Source: Nonomuraea thailandensis (GTDB lineage Bacteria > Actinomycetota > Actinomycetes > Streptosporangiales > Streptosporangiaceae). From it: a stretch of DNA of 64,000 nt. The position numbers and the translations under genes were made by a program. Positions 35,036 through 44,389 of this stretch are shown one piece after another; the stretch's first letter is position 1; the number at the start of each line of letters is the position of its first letter. A model generated the notes under the pieces. It was not told the DNA's origin, did not search any database, and was given only the letters and a program-made list of their open reading frames with translations. The DNA is taken from NCBI RefSeq assembly GCF_024172165.1, contig NZ_JAMZEB010000002.1, positions 9,088,501 through 9,152,500 on the forward strand, in the 5' to 3' direction.

Positions 35036-36196
35036 TCATGCCCGCCGCGAAGTGCCCTGCGTCACGTTCTCGTGAACTCGCGGCACGCGCGAACCGATTC
35101 TGGTCACGATCTCATGCGTGATCGTGCCGAGAGTATCCGCCCACTCCTGAGCGGTCGGCTCGCCCCCGTCACCCGGCCCGAACAGCACGACCTCGTCGCC
35201 TGCCGACAGCGGGTCGTCGCCCATGTCGATCATGAACTGGTCCATGCACACCCGGCCCGCGATCAGCCTGCGACGGCCTCCCGCCAGCACCTCGGCCCGC
35301 CCCGTCGCGTGCCGCAGGATGCCGTCCGCGTACCCGAGGGGAACCAGACCAAGCGTCGTCTCGTGCCCCGTGATGTAAAGGTGTCCGTAGGAGACGCCCG
35401 CGCCCTCGGTGACGCGCTTGACCAGACCGATCCTGGCCGTCAGCGTCATGGCCTGCCGGAGGCCGAAGTCGCCCAGCTCGGGGATGGGGCTCAGGCCGTA
35501 CATCGCGATGCCGGGCCTGACCAGGTCGTAGCGCGTGTCGGGGAGCGTCACCGTGGCGGCGGAGTTGGCCAGGTGCCTGATCACGCCGGAGTCGGCCGCG
35601 CCGGCCTGGTCGGCCAGCTTCAGCGCCGCTTCGTACGCCTCGTGCTGCTGCGCGATCGACGGGTGGCCGGGGATGTCGGCGCAGGCGAAGTGGGACCAGA
35701 GCCCGACGATCTCGATGACGCCCTCGGCACGCAGCTCCACCGCCCTGGCCAGCAGGTCCGGCCAGGCGGCGAGCGGCGCGCCGCCCCTGCTCATGCCGGT
35801 GTCGGCCTCCAGGTGCAGCTTCGCGGCGCGGCCCGCGCGCCGGGCGGCGGCAGCGATCTCGTCGAGCAGCCGCACGTCGGCGGCCGACACCTCGATGTCG
35901 GCGGCCAGCGCCGCGTCGAGCGGCTCGCCCGGGGTGATCAGCCAGGACAGGATCGGCGCGGTCACGCCCCCCGCGCGCAGCTCCAGCGCCTCCCTGACGA
36001 ACGCGGTGCCGAGCCGGCTCGCCCCGCCCTCCAGCACCGCCTCGGACGTGGGCACCAGCCCGTGCCCGTAGGCGTCGGCCTTGACCGCGCCCATGACCTC
36101 CGCACCGCCCGCCCACTCCTTGAGCAGGACGACATTGTGCCTGATGGCGGCCAGATCGACCCGCGCCTGGGCGGGCGTGGCCACTGGAGAGTACAT
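35036..36196 (-). CDS. alr: Alanine racemase
   Basis: The protein has 386 residues. It makes D-alanine for peptidoglycan. The PLP lysine is Lys39 in AVKADAYGHG, and the second catalytic residue is in the Tyr motif GVSYGHLY; RPGIAMYG binds the cofactor phosphate region. It is followed after 19 bp by the hydrolase gene and preceded by nnr. Confidence 0.96.
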   Translation of the reverse strand: MYSPVATPAQARVDLAAIRHNVVLLKEWAGGAEVMGAVKADAYGHGLVPTSEAVLEGGASRLGTAFVREALELRAGGVTAPILSWLITPGEPLDAALAADIEVSAADVRLLDEIAAAARRAGRAAKLHLEADTGMSRGGAPLAAWPDLLARAVELRAEGVIEIVGLWSHFACADIPGHPSIAQQHEAYEAALKLADQAGAADSGVIRHLANSAATVTLPDTRYDLVRPGIAMYGLSPIPELGDFGLRQAMTLTARIGLVKRVTEGAGVSYGHLYITGHETTLGLVPLGYADGILRHATGRAEVLAGGRRRLIAGRVCMDQFMIDMGDDPLSAGDEVVLFGPGDGGEPTAQEWADTLGTITHEIVTRIGSRVPRVHENVTQGTSRRA

Positions 36197-36252
36197 CCTT
36201 CTAGTGTGGCAGCTCCGGCTCGTGACCGAGTCCAGTTTTCATCCGGGACGCG

Positions 36253-37704
36253 TCACGAGCCCGCGCTGGTCACGGTGCGGATGGCCGCGGGAACGGCGGT
36301 GGCCACGTCGGCGGCGGCCAGCGGCGCGCCGTCGGCGGCCAGGCGCCCGGCCAGCCCGTGCAGGTAGGCGCCGCACGAGGCGGCGTCGTAGCAGCTCAGG
36401 CCCTGGGCCAGCAGCGCGCCCGCCAGCCCGGACAGCACGTCGCCGGTGCCGCCGGTGGCCAGCCAGGGCGTGCCGGTGACGTTCACCAGCGCCGGTCGCC
36501 CGTCCTCGGCCACCACCGTGGTCGAGCCCTTGAGCAGCACGGTCACGCCGAGCTCCGCCGCCGCCCGCCGGGCGTGCTCCAGCCGGGCCGCCTCGATGTC
36601 GGCGCGGTCGGCGCGGATGAGCCTGGCCAGCTCGCCCGCGTGCGGGGTGATCAGAACAGGCGCGGCGCGCCGCAGCAGCGCCCTGTCCGCGGCCACCAGG
36701 GTCAGCCCGTCGGCGTCGATCAGCACGGGCACGTCGGTGGCGAGCACCCTGGCCGCCAGCTCGTGCGCCCAGTCGTCGGTGCCGAGCCCCGGGCCGAGCA
36801 CCCACGCCTGCACCCGGCCCACCTGCTCGATCGAGGGCTCGCCCAGGAGCGTGACGACGGCCTCCGGCCAGCGCGCGCGCACCTGGGCGACCGGCGCCTC
36901 GCGGCCGGCGTACCGCACCATGCCCGCGCCGCCCCGCAGCGCGCCGCCCACGGCCAGCACGGCCGCGCCGGTGAACAGGTCGCTGCCCGCCGCGACGCCC
37001 AGCACCCCTCTGCGGTACTTGTCCGACTCCTCGCCCGGGCGCGGGATCAGGTCGCGCACGTCGCGGGCGGTGAGCGCGGCGACGTCGGGATCCGGCAGGT
37101 GCTCCCCCAGCCCGATGTCGATCAGCCGGACGTCCCCGGCGAAGGCGGCGCCCGGATCGACCAGCAGCCCCGTCTTGTACGCGCCCATGGTGACGGTCAC
37201 CCGGGCCCGGACGGCGGGCCCCTCCACCCGCCCGGTGCTCGCGTCCACCCCGCTGGGCACGTCCACGGCCACGACGACGCCGCGGGCGGCATCGGCCTCC
37301 TGCGCGAGCCGCGCGTACGGCTCCCTGAGCGCGCCCGCGGCCCCGATGCCCACCAGCCCGTCGACGATCAGGTCGGCCCGCCCGATCGCGGACGCCTCGG
37401 CCACCCGCCCACCGGCGTCGAGCAGCGCCCGCAGCCCCGCCTCGTGCGTCCTGGACCCGGCGAGCACGGCGTCCACCCTTGCCCCGCGCCTGGCCAGCCG
37501 CTCGCCCGCGTACAGGGCGTCCCCGCCGTTGTCGCCGCTGCCGACGAGCAGCACCACGCGTCTGCCGTAGACCCGGCCCAGCAGGTCGGCGCAGACGGCG
37601 GCGAGCCCGGCGGCGGCCCGCTGCATCAGCGTGCCCTCGGGCAGCCGGGCCATGAGCGCGTGCTCAGCCCCCCGGATCTGATCGGCGGTGAAAGCAGTAG
37701 GCAT
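36253..37704 (-). CDS. nnr: Bifunctional NAD(P)H-hydrate epimerase / ADP-dependent dehydratase
   Basis: The protein has 483 residues. The N-terminal epimerase domain (about 1-215, VLLVGSGDNGGDALYAGERL, DVPSGVDAS) repairs hydrated NAD(P)H epimers. The C-terminal kinase-fold dehydratase (about 225-480) shows LITPHAGELARL and ATGGTGDVLSGLAGALLAQG. It is located between acpS and alr. Confidence 0.95.
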   Translation of the reverse strand: MPTAFTADQIRGAEHALMARLPEGTLMQRAAAGLAAVCADLLGRVYGRRVVLLVGSGDNGGDALYAGERLARRGARVDAVLAGSRTHEAGLRALLDAGGRVAEASAIGRADLIVDGLVGIGAAGALREPYARLAQEADAARGVVVAVDVPSGVDASTGRVEGPAVRARVTVTMGAYKTGLLVDPGAAFAGDVRLIDIGLGEHLPDPDVAALTARDVRDLIPRPGEESDKYRRGVLGVAAGSDLFTGAAVLAVGGALRGGAGMVRYAGREAPVAQVRARWPEAVVTLLGEPSIEQVGRVQAWVLGPGLGTDDWAHELAARVLATDVPVLIDADGLTLVAADRALLRRAAPVLITPHAGELARLIRADRADIEAARLEHARRAAAELGVTVLLKGSTTVVAEDGRPALVNVTGTPWLATGGTGDVLSGLAGALLAQGLSCYDAASCGAYLHGLAGRLAADGAPLAAADVATAVPAAIRTVTSAGS

Positions 37705-37713
37705 GATCCGAAG

Positions 37714-38064
37714 CTATCCCTCCGCGATCACGTAGGCCACGGCCACGCCCGCGTCGTGGCTGAGCGAGATGTGCCAGCGCTTGACCCCGAGCCCGTACGC
37801 GACCTCGGCCACCTTGCCGGAGACCCGCAGCTCCGGCTTGCCGAGCTCGTCGCAGTGCACCTCGGCCTCCAGGTGCCCGAGCCCCTTGGGCGCGCCGAGC
37901 GCCTTGGCCACGGCCTCCTTGGCGGCGAACCTGGCGGCCAGCGACTGCACCGGCAGCGGCCTCTCGCCCTCGGTGAACAGCCGCTCCTTCATGCGCGGGG
38001 TGCGCTCCAGCGCGGCCTCGAAGCGGGCGATGTCCACGACGTCCACGCCGATACCCAGGATCAT
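37714..38064 (-). CDS. acpS: Holo-[acyl-carrier-protein] synthase
   Basis: The protein has 116 residues. It transfers 4'-phosphopantetheine from CoA to acyl carrier protein. MILGIGVDVVDIARFE holds the Mg ligand Asp8, and ARFAAKEAVAKALG the second; WHISLSHD is the end signature. It lies 9 bp upstream of nnr. Confidence 0.96.
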   Translation of the reverse strand: MILGIGVDVVDIARFEAALERTPRMKERLFTEGERPLPVQSLAARFAAKEAVAKALGAPKGLGHLEAEVHCDELGKPELRVSGKVAEVAYGLGVKRWHISLSHDAGVAVAYVIAEG

Positions 38065-38076
38065 CGTCCCAGCGTA

Positions 38077-39483
38077 TTAGAACGGCCCGCGCTCCCACGG
38101 CCCCCAGATCGCGATGGACATGCCCTGCTTGGCCTGCAGGTTGACGTAGAGCGTGTGACCGCCGGGGCCGAACGTGGTGCCGGCGAACTCGGCCCCGCCG
38201 TCGCCCTCGATGGGCTGCAGCCGGCAGAAGTCGAAGATGTCCCCGCTCTTCGTGAGCCCGCGCAGGTAGTTGTCCTCCTCGCCGTCCTCGCACAGCACCA
38301 GCGTGCCGCGCCTGCTGACCGTCACGTTGTCGGGCAGGTCGAGCACCGACGAGCGCGGCGACTCGTAGACGAGCTTGAGCCGGCCGCTCCACGTCTCGTA
38401 CGCCCACACCTGCCCCCGCCCGTCGCCGAACCCGTCGGGCGCGCGCTCGCCGGGCGCGGTGGCCCCGCCCTGGGTGGAGACGAAGTACACGGTGCCGTGG
38501 TGGTGCACCGCGCCCTCCAGCCTGGCGAAGATGGCCGCGCCCTTCTTCCTGCCCTGCCTGCCCACGGCCTGGGCGGCCTCGTCGTAGGCGGGCCTGCCGG
38601 TGAAGTCGGGGTCGGGGTCGTCGATGTCCACCCAGGCGGTCCCGTACGCGGCGCCGGGCTCCTGCGCCTTCGACAGGTCCGCGCGGTCGGCGTCCTCGAC
38701 GGCGAGCATCTGCAGCCTGCCGCCGTCGAGCAGCCGCCCGGCCAGGATCGGGTGCTTGGGCGGCAGGTAGCGGTAGAAGCCGGAGGGGAAGGAGAAGTTG
38801 TCCTCGGTCAGGTAGACGGCGCCCGAGGAGGGGTCGAAGGCGGCGGACTCGTGCGGGAAGCGCCCGGCCGAGCGGATCGGCGTGGCCGTGGCCGCGCGGG
38901 CGACCGGCACCTCGAAGAGGTAGCCGTGCTTGCGGGTGAGCTTGGAGTTGTCCTCGCCGGAGCGGTCGTTCGCCACGTCGGGGCCGTTGACCGTCTCCTC
39001 GCAGGTCACCCAGGCCCGCCAGGCCATGGGGCCGCCGGAGCAGTTCATCATGGTGCCGTTCAGCGACGGCGCGCTGCGGATCACCTCGCCGTAGCGGGTG
39101 ACCTGGAGCGTCGAGGTGCCGCCTCCCGCCATCGGGTCGTAGGCCTTGCGCCGGTCGCCGAACGCGCCCACCGGCCCGTTGACCTCGTGGTTGCGGATGA
39201 GGACGGCGCTGCCCCCGGGCCCGGAGAAGGCGGCCATGCCGTCGTGCTTGCCCGGCACGGCGGAGCCGTCGCTGTACCTGTCTCCCGCCACGCTGAACGA
39301 GCGGTATCTGAACCCGTCGGGCAGGTGCAGCCGCGCCTTCCCGTCACGCAGGTCGCGTACGGGGCGCAGCGGGCCGTACCCGCGCACGGGATCGGCCCCG
39401 CCCTTCGCGCCGGCGCACGCGACGCCCGCGAACGGCCCGGCGATCCCGGCCACGACGTTGGAGATGAAGCGACGACGGTCCAC
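38077..39483 (-). CDS. Tat-exported PhoX/DUF839-family phosphatase-like protein
   Basis: The protein has 468 residues. The signal DRRRFISNVVAGIAGPFAGV is of Tat type with a Cys-Ala end. The body is a PhoX-like propeller (LIRNHEVNGPVGAFGDRRKA, CEETVNGPD, HESAAFDPSSGAVYLTEDN, LPDNVTVSRRGTLVLCEDG). PhoX enzymes are Ca/Fe alkaline phosphatases outside the membrane. The GTG at 39483 was chosen since GGGAGG lies 6 bp upstream. Confidence 0.88.
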   Translation of the reverse strand: MDRRRFISNVVAGIAGPFAGVACAGAKGGADPVRGYGPLRPVRDLRDGKARLHLPDGFRYRSFSVAGDRYSDGSAVPGKHDGMAAFSGPGGSAVLIRNHEVNGPVGAFGDRRKAYDPMAGGGTSTLQVTRYGEVIRSAPSLNGTMMNCSGGPMAWRAWVTCEETVNGPDVANDRSGEDNSKLTRKHGYLFEVPVARAATATPIRSAGRFPHESAAFDPSSGAVYLTEDNFSFPSGFYRYLPPKHPILAGRLLDGGRLQMLAVEDADRADLSKAQEPGAAYGTAWVDIDDPDPDFTGRPAYDEAAQAVGRQGRKKGAAIFARLEGAVHHHGTVYFVSTQGGATAPGERAPDGFGDGRGQVWAYETWSGRLKLVYESPRSSVLDLPDNVTVSRRGTLVLCEDGEEDNYLRGLTKSGDIFDFCRLQPIEGDGGAEFAGTTFGPGGHTLYVNLQAKQGMSIAIWGPWERGPF

Positions 39484-39587
39484 GGAATACCTCCCGTCGG
39501 GACAGTAGCCGCCGGTCAGCCGTTGCATGTCCGTTTCACCAAGACCAACTTTCCTTCCCCGAACGTGCTATCGGTAATCCCACGTTT

Positions 39588-39606
39588 TTATCCACAGGCT
39601 GTGGAT
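39588..39606. promoter_or_regulatory. DnaA box within a palindrome
   Basis: TTATCCACA at 39588-39596 is an exact consensus DnaA box. With the next bases it forms ATCCACAG-G-CTGTGGAT (39590-39606), an 8-1-8 inverted repeat, in the divergent gap between the PhoX-like gene and coaA. Confidence 0.5.
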
Positions 39607-39661
39607 CCCTGGGGACGCCCCGCCCGAGGTCGGGTTCGCGGCACATCGCTACGCTGCCTAG

Positions 39662-40579
39662 GTGAATAACGGCTACGTGGAACTGAGCAGGGAGCAGTGG
39701 AGCGAGCTCCGCAAGAACACGCCCTTGACTCTCACCGCAGACGAGCTGGAAGAGCTACGCGGCGTCGATGACCCCATCGACCTCACCGAGGTCACCGACA
39801 TCTACCTCCCACTGACCCGGCTGCTCAACCTGCACTTCACCGGGTCCAAGCAGCGCAGCAGCGTGCTGAGCGCGTTCCTCGGCAAATCCGAGAAGCGCGT
39901 GCCGTACATCCTGGGCATCGCGGGCAGCGTCGCGGTCGGCAAGTCGACCACGGCGCGCCTGCTGCACACCCTCCTGGCCCGCTGGCCCGAGCATCCGCAC
40001 GTGGAGCTGATCACCACCGACAGCTTCCTCTACCCCAACGCGGTGCTGGAGGCCAAGAAGATCATGCATCGCAAGGGTTTCCCCGAGAGCTACGACCGGC
40101 GGGCGCTGGTCAGGTTCGTGGCGGAGGTGAAGGCGGGCGCGGCCGAGGTCAAGGCGCCCATCTACAGCCACCTCGAATACGACATCGTCCCCGGCGCCCA
40201 CCAGACCGTGAAGAATCCCGACATCCTGATCATCGAGGGGCTCAACGTCCTCCAGCCGGCCCCGCCCACCTCCCTCGCCGTCAACGACTACTTCGACTTC
40301 ACCATCTACGTGGACGCCAAGACCGAGGACATCCGCACCTGGTACGTCGAACGTTTCCACAAGCTGCGCCGGACCGCCTTCGAGGACCCGAAGTCGTACT
40401 TCCGGCACATCGCCGAGCTCTCCTACGACGAGGCCACGGACTTCGCGCGCAACGTGTGGCGCGACATCAACGAGCGCAACCTCATCGAGAACATCGCTCC
40501 CACCAGGGGCCGCGCCGATCTCGTCCTCAAGAAGGGCGGCGACCACTCCGTACGGCGGGTTCGGCTCCGCCAGACCTGA
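39662..40579 (+). CDS. coaA: Type I pantothenate kinase
   Basis: The protein has 305 residues. It phosphorylates pantothenate, the first step to CoA. The P-loop GSVAVGKS is at residues 88-95, followed by ELITTDSFLYPN, KGFPESYDRRALV and IIEGLNVLQ. The GTG start is at 39662. It lies close to acpS, which uses CoA. Its 3' end overlaps a small antisense ORF. Confidence 0.96.
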   Translation: MNNGYVELSREQWSELRKNTPLTLTADELEELRGVDDPIDLTEVTDIYLPLTRLLNLHFTGSKQRSSVLSAFLGKSEKRVPYILGIAGSVAVGKSTTARLLHTLLARWPEHPHVELITTDSFLYPNAVLEAKKIMHRKGFPESYDRRALVRFVAEVKAGAAEVKAPIYSHLEYDIVPGAHQTVKNPDILIIEGLNVLQPAPPTSLAVNDYFDFTIYVDAKTEDIRTWYVERFHKLRRTAFEDPKSYFRHIAELSYDEATDFARNVWRDINERNLIENIAPTRGRADLVLKKGGDHSVRRVRLRQT

Positions 40580-40685
40580 ACACCTCCTCGAACAGGTAGC
40601 GCGCGAACCGGCCCGCGCACTCCTGGTCGTCGAGGCCGGCGAACCAGCACTCCTCACCGTGGTCGTGGCACCAGTACCAGATCAT
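40527..40685 (-). CDS. Small Trp/Cys/His-rich ORF antisense to the end of coaA
   Basis: A 52-codon frame reads MIWYWCHDHGEECWFAGLDD, then QECAGRFARYLFEEVF and a basic tail. The density of Trp, Cys, His and Tyr in a GC-rich genome, and the amphipathic end, make it look like a real small protein; it could bind metal through Cys6, His7, His9 and Cys13. No strong ribosome binding site is seen. It is convergent with coaA and divergent from the DUF389 gene. Confidence 0.4.
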   Translation of the reverse strand: MIWYWCHDHGEECWFAGLDDQECAGRFARYLFEEVFRSGGAEPAVRSGRRPS

Positions 40686-40748
40686 GTGAGGGAGCCTCGC
40701 GTACGACTATCAACACATCGTCAAGGTTCGTTCGACGACAATGTCCCC

Positions 40749-41675
40749 GTGCTGCATCTGCGACTGATCGTCCCGTCCGCCCGCACAGAAGAGGCGGTCG
40801 AGGTGCTGAAGGGCTGCCCGGGCGTCACCAACCTCGTGGTGCTGCCCGGCGCGGCGCGCGAGCCGCGTGGTGACGTGATCCTCTGCGACGCGGCCCGCGA
40901 GTCGGCCAACGAGGTGCTGGGCAAGCTCGCCTGGCTGGAGGACGAGGGGTCCATCGCCGCCGAGCAGATCGATCTGTCGCTGTCCAAGGTGGCCGACCAG
41001 GCGGTCGAGGAGGCGCCGGGCGCTCCCGACGACGCGGTGATCTGGGAGGAGCTGGCCCAGAAGGTCTCCGCCGACTCCCGGGTGACCTGGGCCTACCTGG
41101 CCTTCCTCGCCATCGCCACCCAGCTCGCGGGCATCGGCGTCCTGCAGAACTCGCCCGTCCTGATCGTCGGCGCGATGGTCCTGGGGCCCGAGTTCGGCGC
41201 GGTGGCCGCCATCTGCTTCGGCCTTCTGCGCGGCCGGTGGCATTTGGTCGCGACGGCGCTGCGGACGCTGGTCATCGGATTCCTGGTGGCGATCGCGATC
41301 ACGTACGCGTGCGCGCTCGTCTCCTACTGGTGGGAGTGGATCGACCTCGGCAATCTCAGGAGGAACGAGGAGGTCCAGTTCATCGTCAAGCCCGACCGCT
41401 GGTCGATCATCGTGGCGCTGCTCGCGGGCGCGGCCGGGGTGCTGTCGGTCACGGCGGGCAAGTCCTCGGCCCTGGTCGGCGTCTTCATCTCGGTCACCAC
41501 GGTCCCCGCCGCCGGTTATGTGGCTGTGGCCGCGGCGATGTCCGACTGGAAGGAGGTCGCGGCCTCCGTCGCCCAGCTCGGCGTCAACATCCTGGGGATG
41601 GTCATCGCGGGCACCGTCACCCTCGTGGTCCAGCGAAAATTCTGGCCTCAAGTAGGACGTCGTTCATCCATATGA
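40749..41675 (+). CDS. DUF389 multi-spanning membrane protein
   Basis: The protein has 308 residues. A cytosolic N-terminal domain (HLRLIVPSARTEEAVEVLKG) precedes about six membrane helices that contain the DUF389 signature NSPVLIVGAMVLGPEFGAV and TAGKSSALVGVFISVTTVPA. The family function is unknown. The GTG at 40749 was chosen because it matches the usual family start. Confidence 0.85.
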   Translation: MLHLRLIVPSARTEEAVEVLKGCPGVTNLVVLPGAAREPRGDVILCDAARESANEVLGKLAWLEDEGSIAAEQIDLSLSKVADQAVEEAPGAPDDAVIWEELAQKVSADSRVTWAYLAFLAIATQLAGIGVLQNSPVLIVGAMVLGPEFGAVAAICFGLLRGRWHLVATALRTLVIGFLVAIAITYACALVSYWWEWIDLGNLRRNEEVQFIVKPDRWSIIVALLAGAAGVLSVTAGKSSALVGVFISVTTVPAAGYVAVAAAMSDWKEVAASVAQLGVNILGMVIAGTVTLVVQRKFWPQVGRRSSI

Positions 41676-41715
41676 CCGAGGCCACACCGCCGGGGCGGCT
41701 AGTAGGGTCCGGCAC

Positions 41716-42624
41716 ATGCACATCCTCGCCACCGAGGGGCTGACCAAGCGTTTCCCCACCGTCACCGCGGTCGACCAGCTCACGGTCACCGTGGGGCCCG
41801 GCGTGACCGGGCTGGTCGGAGCCAACGGCGCGGGCAAGTCGACGTTGATCAAGATCCTGCTCGGCCTGCTGCCGCCGTCCGGCGGCGGCGCGCGCGTGCT
41901 GGATCTGGACGTCACGGCCCAGGGCGCCGAGATCCGCCGGCTCGTCGGCTACATGCCCGAGCACGAATGCCTGCCCCCCGACGTCTCCGCCACCGAGCTG
42001 GTCGTCCACCTCGCCCGGATGTCCGGCCTGCCGCGCACCGCGGCCCGCGAGCGCGCCGCCGACGTGTTGCGCCATGTCGGCCTGGCCGAAGAGCGCTACC
42101 GTCCGGTCGGCGGTTACTCGACCGGCATGAAGCAGCGGGTCAAGCTGGCCCAGGCGCTCGTCCACGACCCCAAGCTGATCTTCCTCGACGAGCCGACCAA
42201 CGGCCTCGACCCGCGCGGCCGCGACGAGATGCTCGCGCTGATCAGGCGCATCGGCACCGAGTTCGGCATCAGCGTGCTGGTCACCTCCCACCTGCTCGGC
42301 GAGCTGGAGCGCGTCTGCGACCACGTCGTCGTCATCGACGCGGGGCGGCTGCTGCGCTCGTCGGCGATCGGCGAGTTCACGCAGGCCACGCAGACGGTGA
42401 CGGTCGAGGTGGACGAGGGCCTGGACGAGCTGGCCGCCCGGCTGTCGGCCGGCGGGCAGACCGTCTCCCAGCAGGGGCGCCTGCTGGTGGTCAAGGTGCT
42501 GGGGCCCGAGACGTTCGACGCGATCCGCGACACCACGGCCGAGCTGGACCTGGCCCTCATCCGGCTCGAACAGGGACGCCACCGCATCGAGGACGTCTTC
42601 AGGGAGGAGGTGGCGCATGTCTGA
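41716..42624 (+). CDS. ABC exporter ATP-binding protein (module 1)
   Basis: The protein has 302 residues. Walker A GANGAGKST, signature YSTGMKQRVKLAQAL, Walker B LIFLDEPTNGLD and the switch His (SHLLGELERV) are intact. It should power the permease encoded next, whose start overlaps its stop by 8 bp. The substrate is unknown. Confidence 0.93.
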   Translation: MHILATEGLTKRFPTVTAVDQLTVTVGPGVTGLVGANGAGKSTLIKILLGLLPPSGGGARVLDLDVTAQGAEIRRLVGYMPEHECLPPDVSATELVVHLARMSGLPRTAARERAADVLRHVGLAEERYRPVGGYSTGMKQRVKLAQALVHDPKLIFLDEPTNGLDPRGRDEMLALIRRIGTEFGISVLVTSHLLGELERVCDHVVVIDAGRLLRSSAIGEFTQATQTVTVEVDEGLDELAARLSAGGQTVSQQGRLLVVKVLGPETFDAIRDTTAELDLALIRLEQGRHRIEDVFREEVAHV

Positions 42625-43477
42625 GATCTACGACATCGGCTACCGCCACTACGACGGCGTACGCCTCGGCCGCGGCTACGCGACCAGGGCGCTGGCCGTG
42701 CACAGCCTGCGCGGCATCTTCGGCCTGGGCCGCCCGGCCCGCAGCAAGATCGTGCCGTTCGCGCTGGCCGCCATCATGATCATGCCTTCCATCGTGGGCA
42801 TCGCCATGATGGCCCTGATCCAGCAGCGCGGCATCGCCTACAGCGGCTTCGCGGTCATCATGCAGGCCGTTGTCGCCATCTTCCTGGCCGCCCAGGCCCC
42901 CACGGTGGTCGCGCCCGACCTGCGCTACCGCGTGCTGCCGCTCTACCTGTCGCGGCCCGTCACGATCACCGAGTACGTCGGCGCCAAGGTGGCGGCGATG
43001 ACCGTGGCGGTGTTCGCGCTGATCGCGGTGCCGCTGACGGTGACCTTCCTGGGCGAGCTGGTCGTGGACATGCCGGGGCCGCCCGCCACGGGCGAGTACC
43101 TGGGAGCCGTGCTCATGGCGCTGCTGCTGGCCCTGCTGCTGTCGGCGTTCGGGCTGGCGCTGGCCTCGTTCACACCGCGCCGCGGGCTCGGCGTGGCCTC
43201 CGTGATCACGGTCTACCTGCTCTCGTCGGCCTCGGTCCCGATCATCTACGGCTCGCTGTACTCCACGGGCAACGAGTCCGCGGCCGCCTGGGCGTGGCTG
43301 GCGAACCCGTTCTGGCTGGTCGACTCCGTACAGCACTGGCTGTTCGGCACCCCGCCGCACTCCATCGAGAGCGCCGCCTACCCCAGCGGCCCCGCCTCCG
43401 CCGCCGTCCTGGTGCTGCTGATCGCCGCCGGCCTGGCCGCTCTCGGATTGCGCTACAGGAAGGCGGCCGCGCGATGA
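42617..43477 (+). CDS. ABC-2-type permease (module 1)
   Basis: The protein has 286 residues with about six helices and an N-terminal soluble stretch (IYDIGYRHYDGVRLGRGYAT). It shows LPLYLSRPVTITEYVGAKVA, the short motif seen in ABC-2 permeases before helix 3. It overlaps both neighbours and belongs to a four-gene ATPase-permease-ATPase-permease operon. Confidence 0.88.
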   Translation: MSEIYDIGYRHYDGVRLGRGYATRALAVHSLRGIFGLGRPARSKIVPFALAAIMIMPSIVGIAMMALIQQRGIAYSGFAVIMQAVVAIFLAAQAPTVVAPDLRYRVLPLYLSRPVTITEYVGAKVAAMTVAVFALIAVPLTVTFLGELVVDMPGPPATGEYLGAVLMALLLALLLSAFGLALASFTPRRGLGVASVITVYLLSSASVPIIYGSLYSTGNESAAAWAWLANPFWLVDSVQHWLFGTPPHSIESAAYPSGPASAAVLVLLIAAGLAALGLRYRKAAAR

Positions 43478-44388
43478 AGATCGAGCTCTCGCAGGTGTCC
43501 CGCTGGTACGGCAACGTGGTGGCGGTCAACGACGTCACGATGACCATCGGGCCCGGGGTCACGGGCCTGCTCGGGCCGAACGGCGCGGGCAAGTCGACGC
43601 TCCTGCACATGATGGCCGGCTTCCTGCCCCCCTCGGGCGGCACGGTCACGCTCGACGGCACCACCGTGTGGAAGAACCACCACATTTACCGAAATATCGG
43701 CCTAGTTCCGGAAAGGGAGGGCGTATACGGCTTCCTGACCGGCTGGCAGTTCGTCCTCTCCGCCGCCCGCCTCCACAACCTGCCCGACCCCGTCGAGGCC
43801 GCCCGCAAGGCTCTGGCCACGGTGGAGATGGAGGAGCCCAAGGACCGGCGCGTGGAGACGTACTCCAAGGGCATGCGCCAGCGCGTCAAGGTCGCCGCCG
43901 CGCTCGTCCACGACCCTCCGGTCCTCCTCTTGGACGAGCCGTTCAACGGCATGGACCCGCGCCAGCGCCTGCACCTCATGGACCTGATCCGCTCGATGGG
44001 CACGGCGGGCAAGACGATCCTGTTCAGCTCCCACATCCTGGAGGAGGTCGAGCGGGTCGCCCAGCACATCGAGGTGCTGGTCGCGGGCCGGCACGCGGCG
44101 TCGGGCAACTTCCGCGAGATCAGGCGGCTGATGACGGACCGGCCCCACCTGTTCATGATCCGCTCCAGCGACGACAGGAAGCTCGCCGCCGCCCTCGTCC
44201 GCGACGCCTCGACCGGCGGCATCACGCTGCGCCCAGAGGGCCTGGAGGTCCAGGCCACCGAGTTCCGCCGGTTCGCCCGCCTCCTGCCCCGAGTGGCTCA
44301 GGAGGAGGGCGTACGCCTCCACCAGGTCTCCCCGGCGGACGAGGACCTGGAGAGCGTCTTCTCCTACCTGATCAACAGGAGCACCTGA
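43474..44388 (+). CDS. ABC exporter ATP-binding protein (module 2)
   Basis: The protein has 304 residues. Walker A GPNGAGKST, signature YSKGMRQRVKVAAAL, Walker B VLLLDEPFNGMD and the switch His in SSHILEEVERV are intact. It is similar to the module 1 ATPase, so a duplication within the operon is likely. ATGA overlap with the previous permease. Confidence 0.93.
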   Translation: MKIELSQVSRWYGNVVAVNDVTMTIGPGVTGLLGPNGAGKSTLLHMMAGFLPPSGGTVTLDGTTVWKNHHIYRNIGLVPEREGVYGFLTGWQFVLSAARLHNLPDPVEAARKALATVEMEEPKDRRVETYSKGMRQRVKVAAALVHDPPVLLLDEPFNGMDPRQRLHLMDLIRSMGTAGKTILFSSHILEEVERVAQHIEVLVAGRHAASGNFREIRRLMTDRPHLFMIRSSDDRKLAAALVRDASTGGITLRPEGLEVQATEFRRFARLLPRVAQEEGVRLHQVSPADEDLESVFSYLINRST

Positions 44389-44389
44389 C

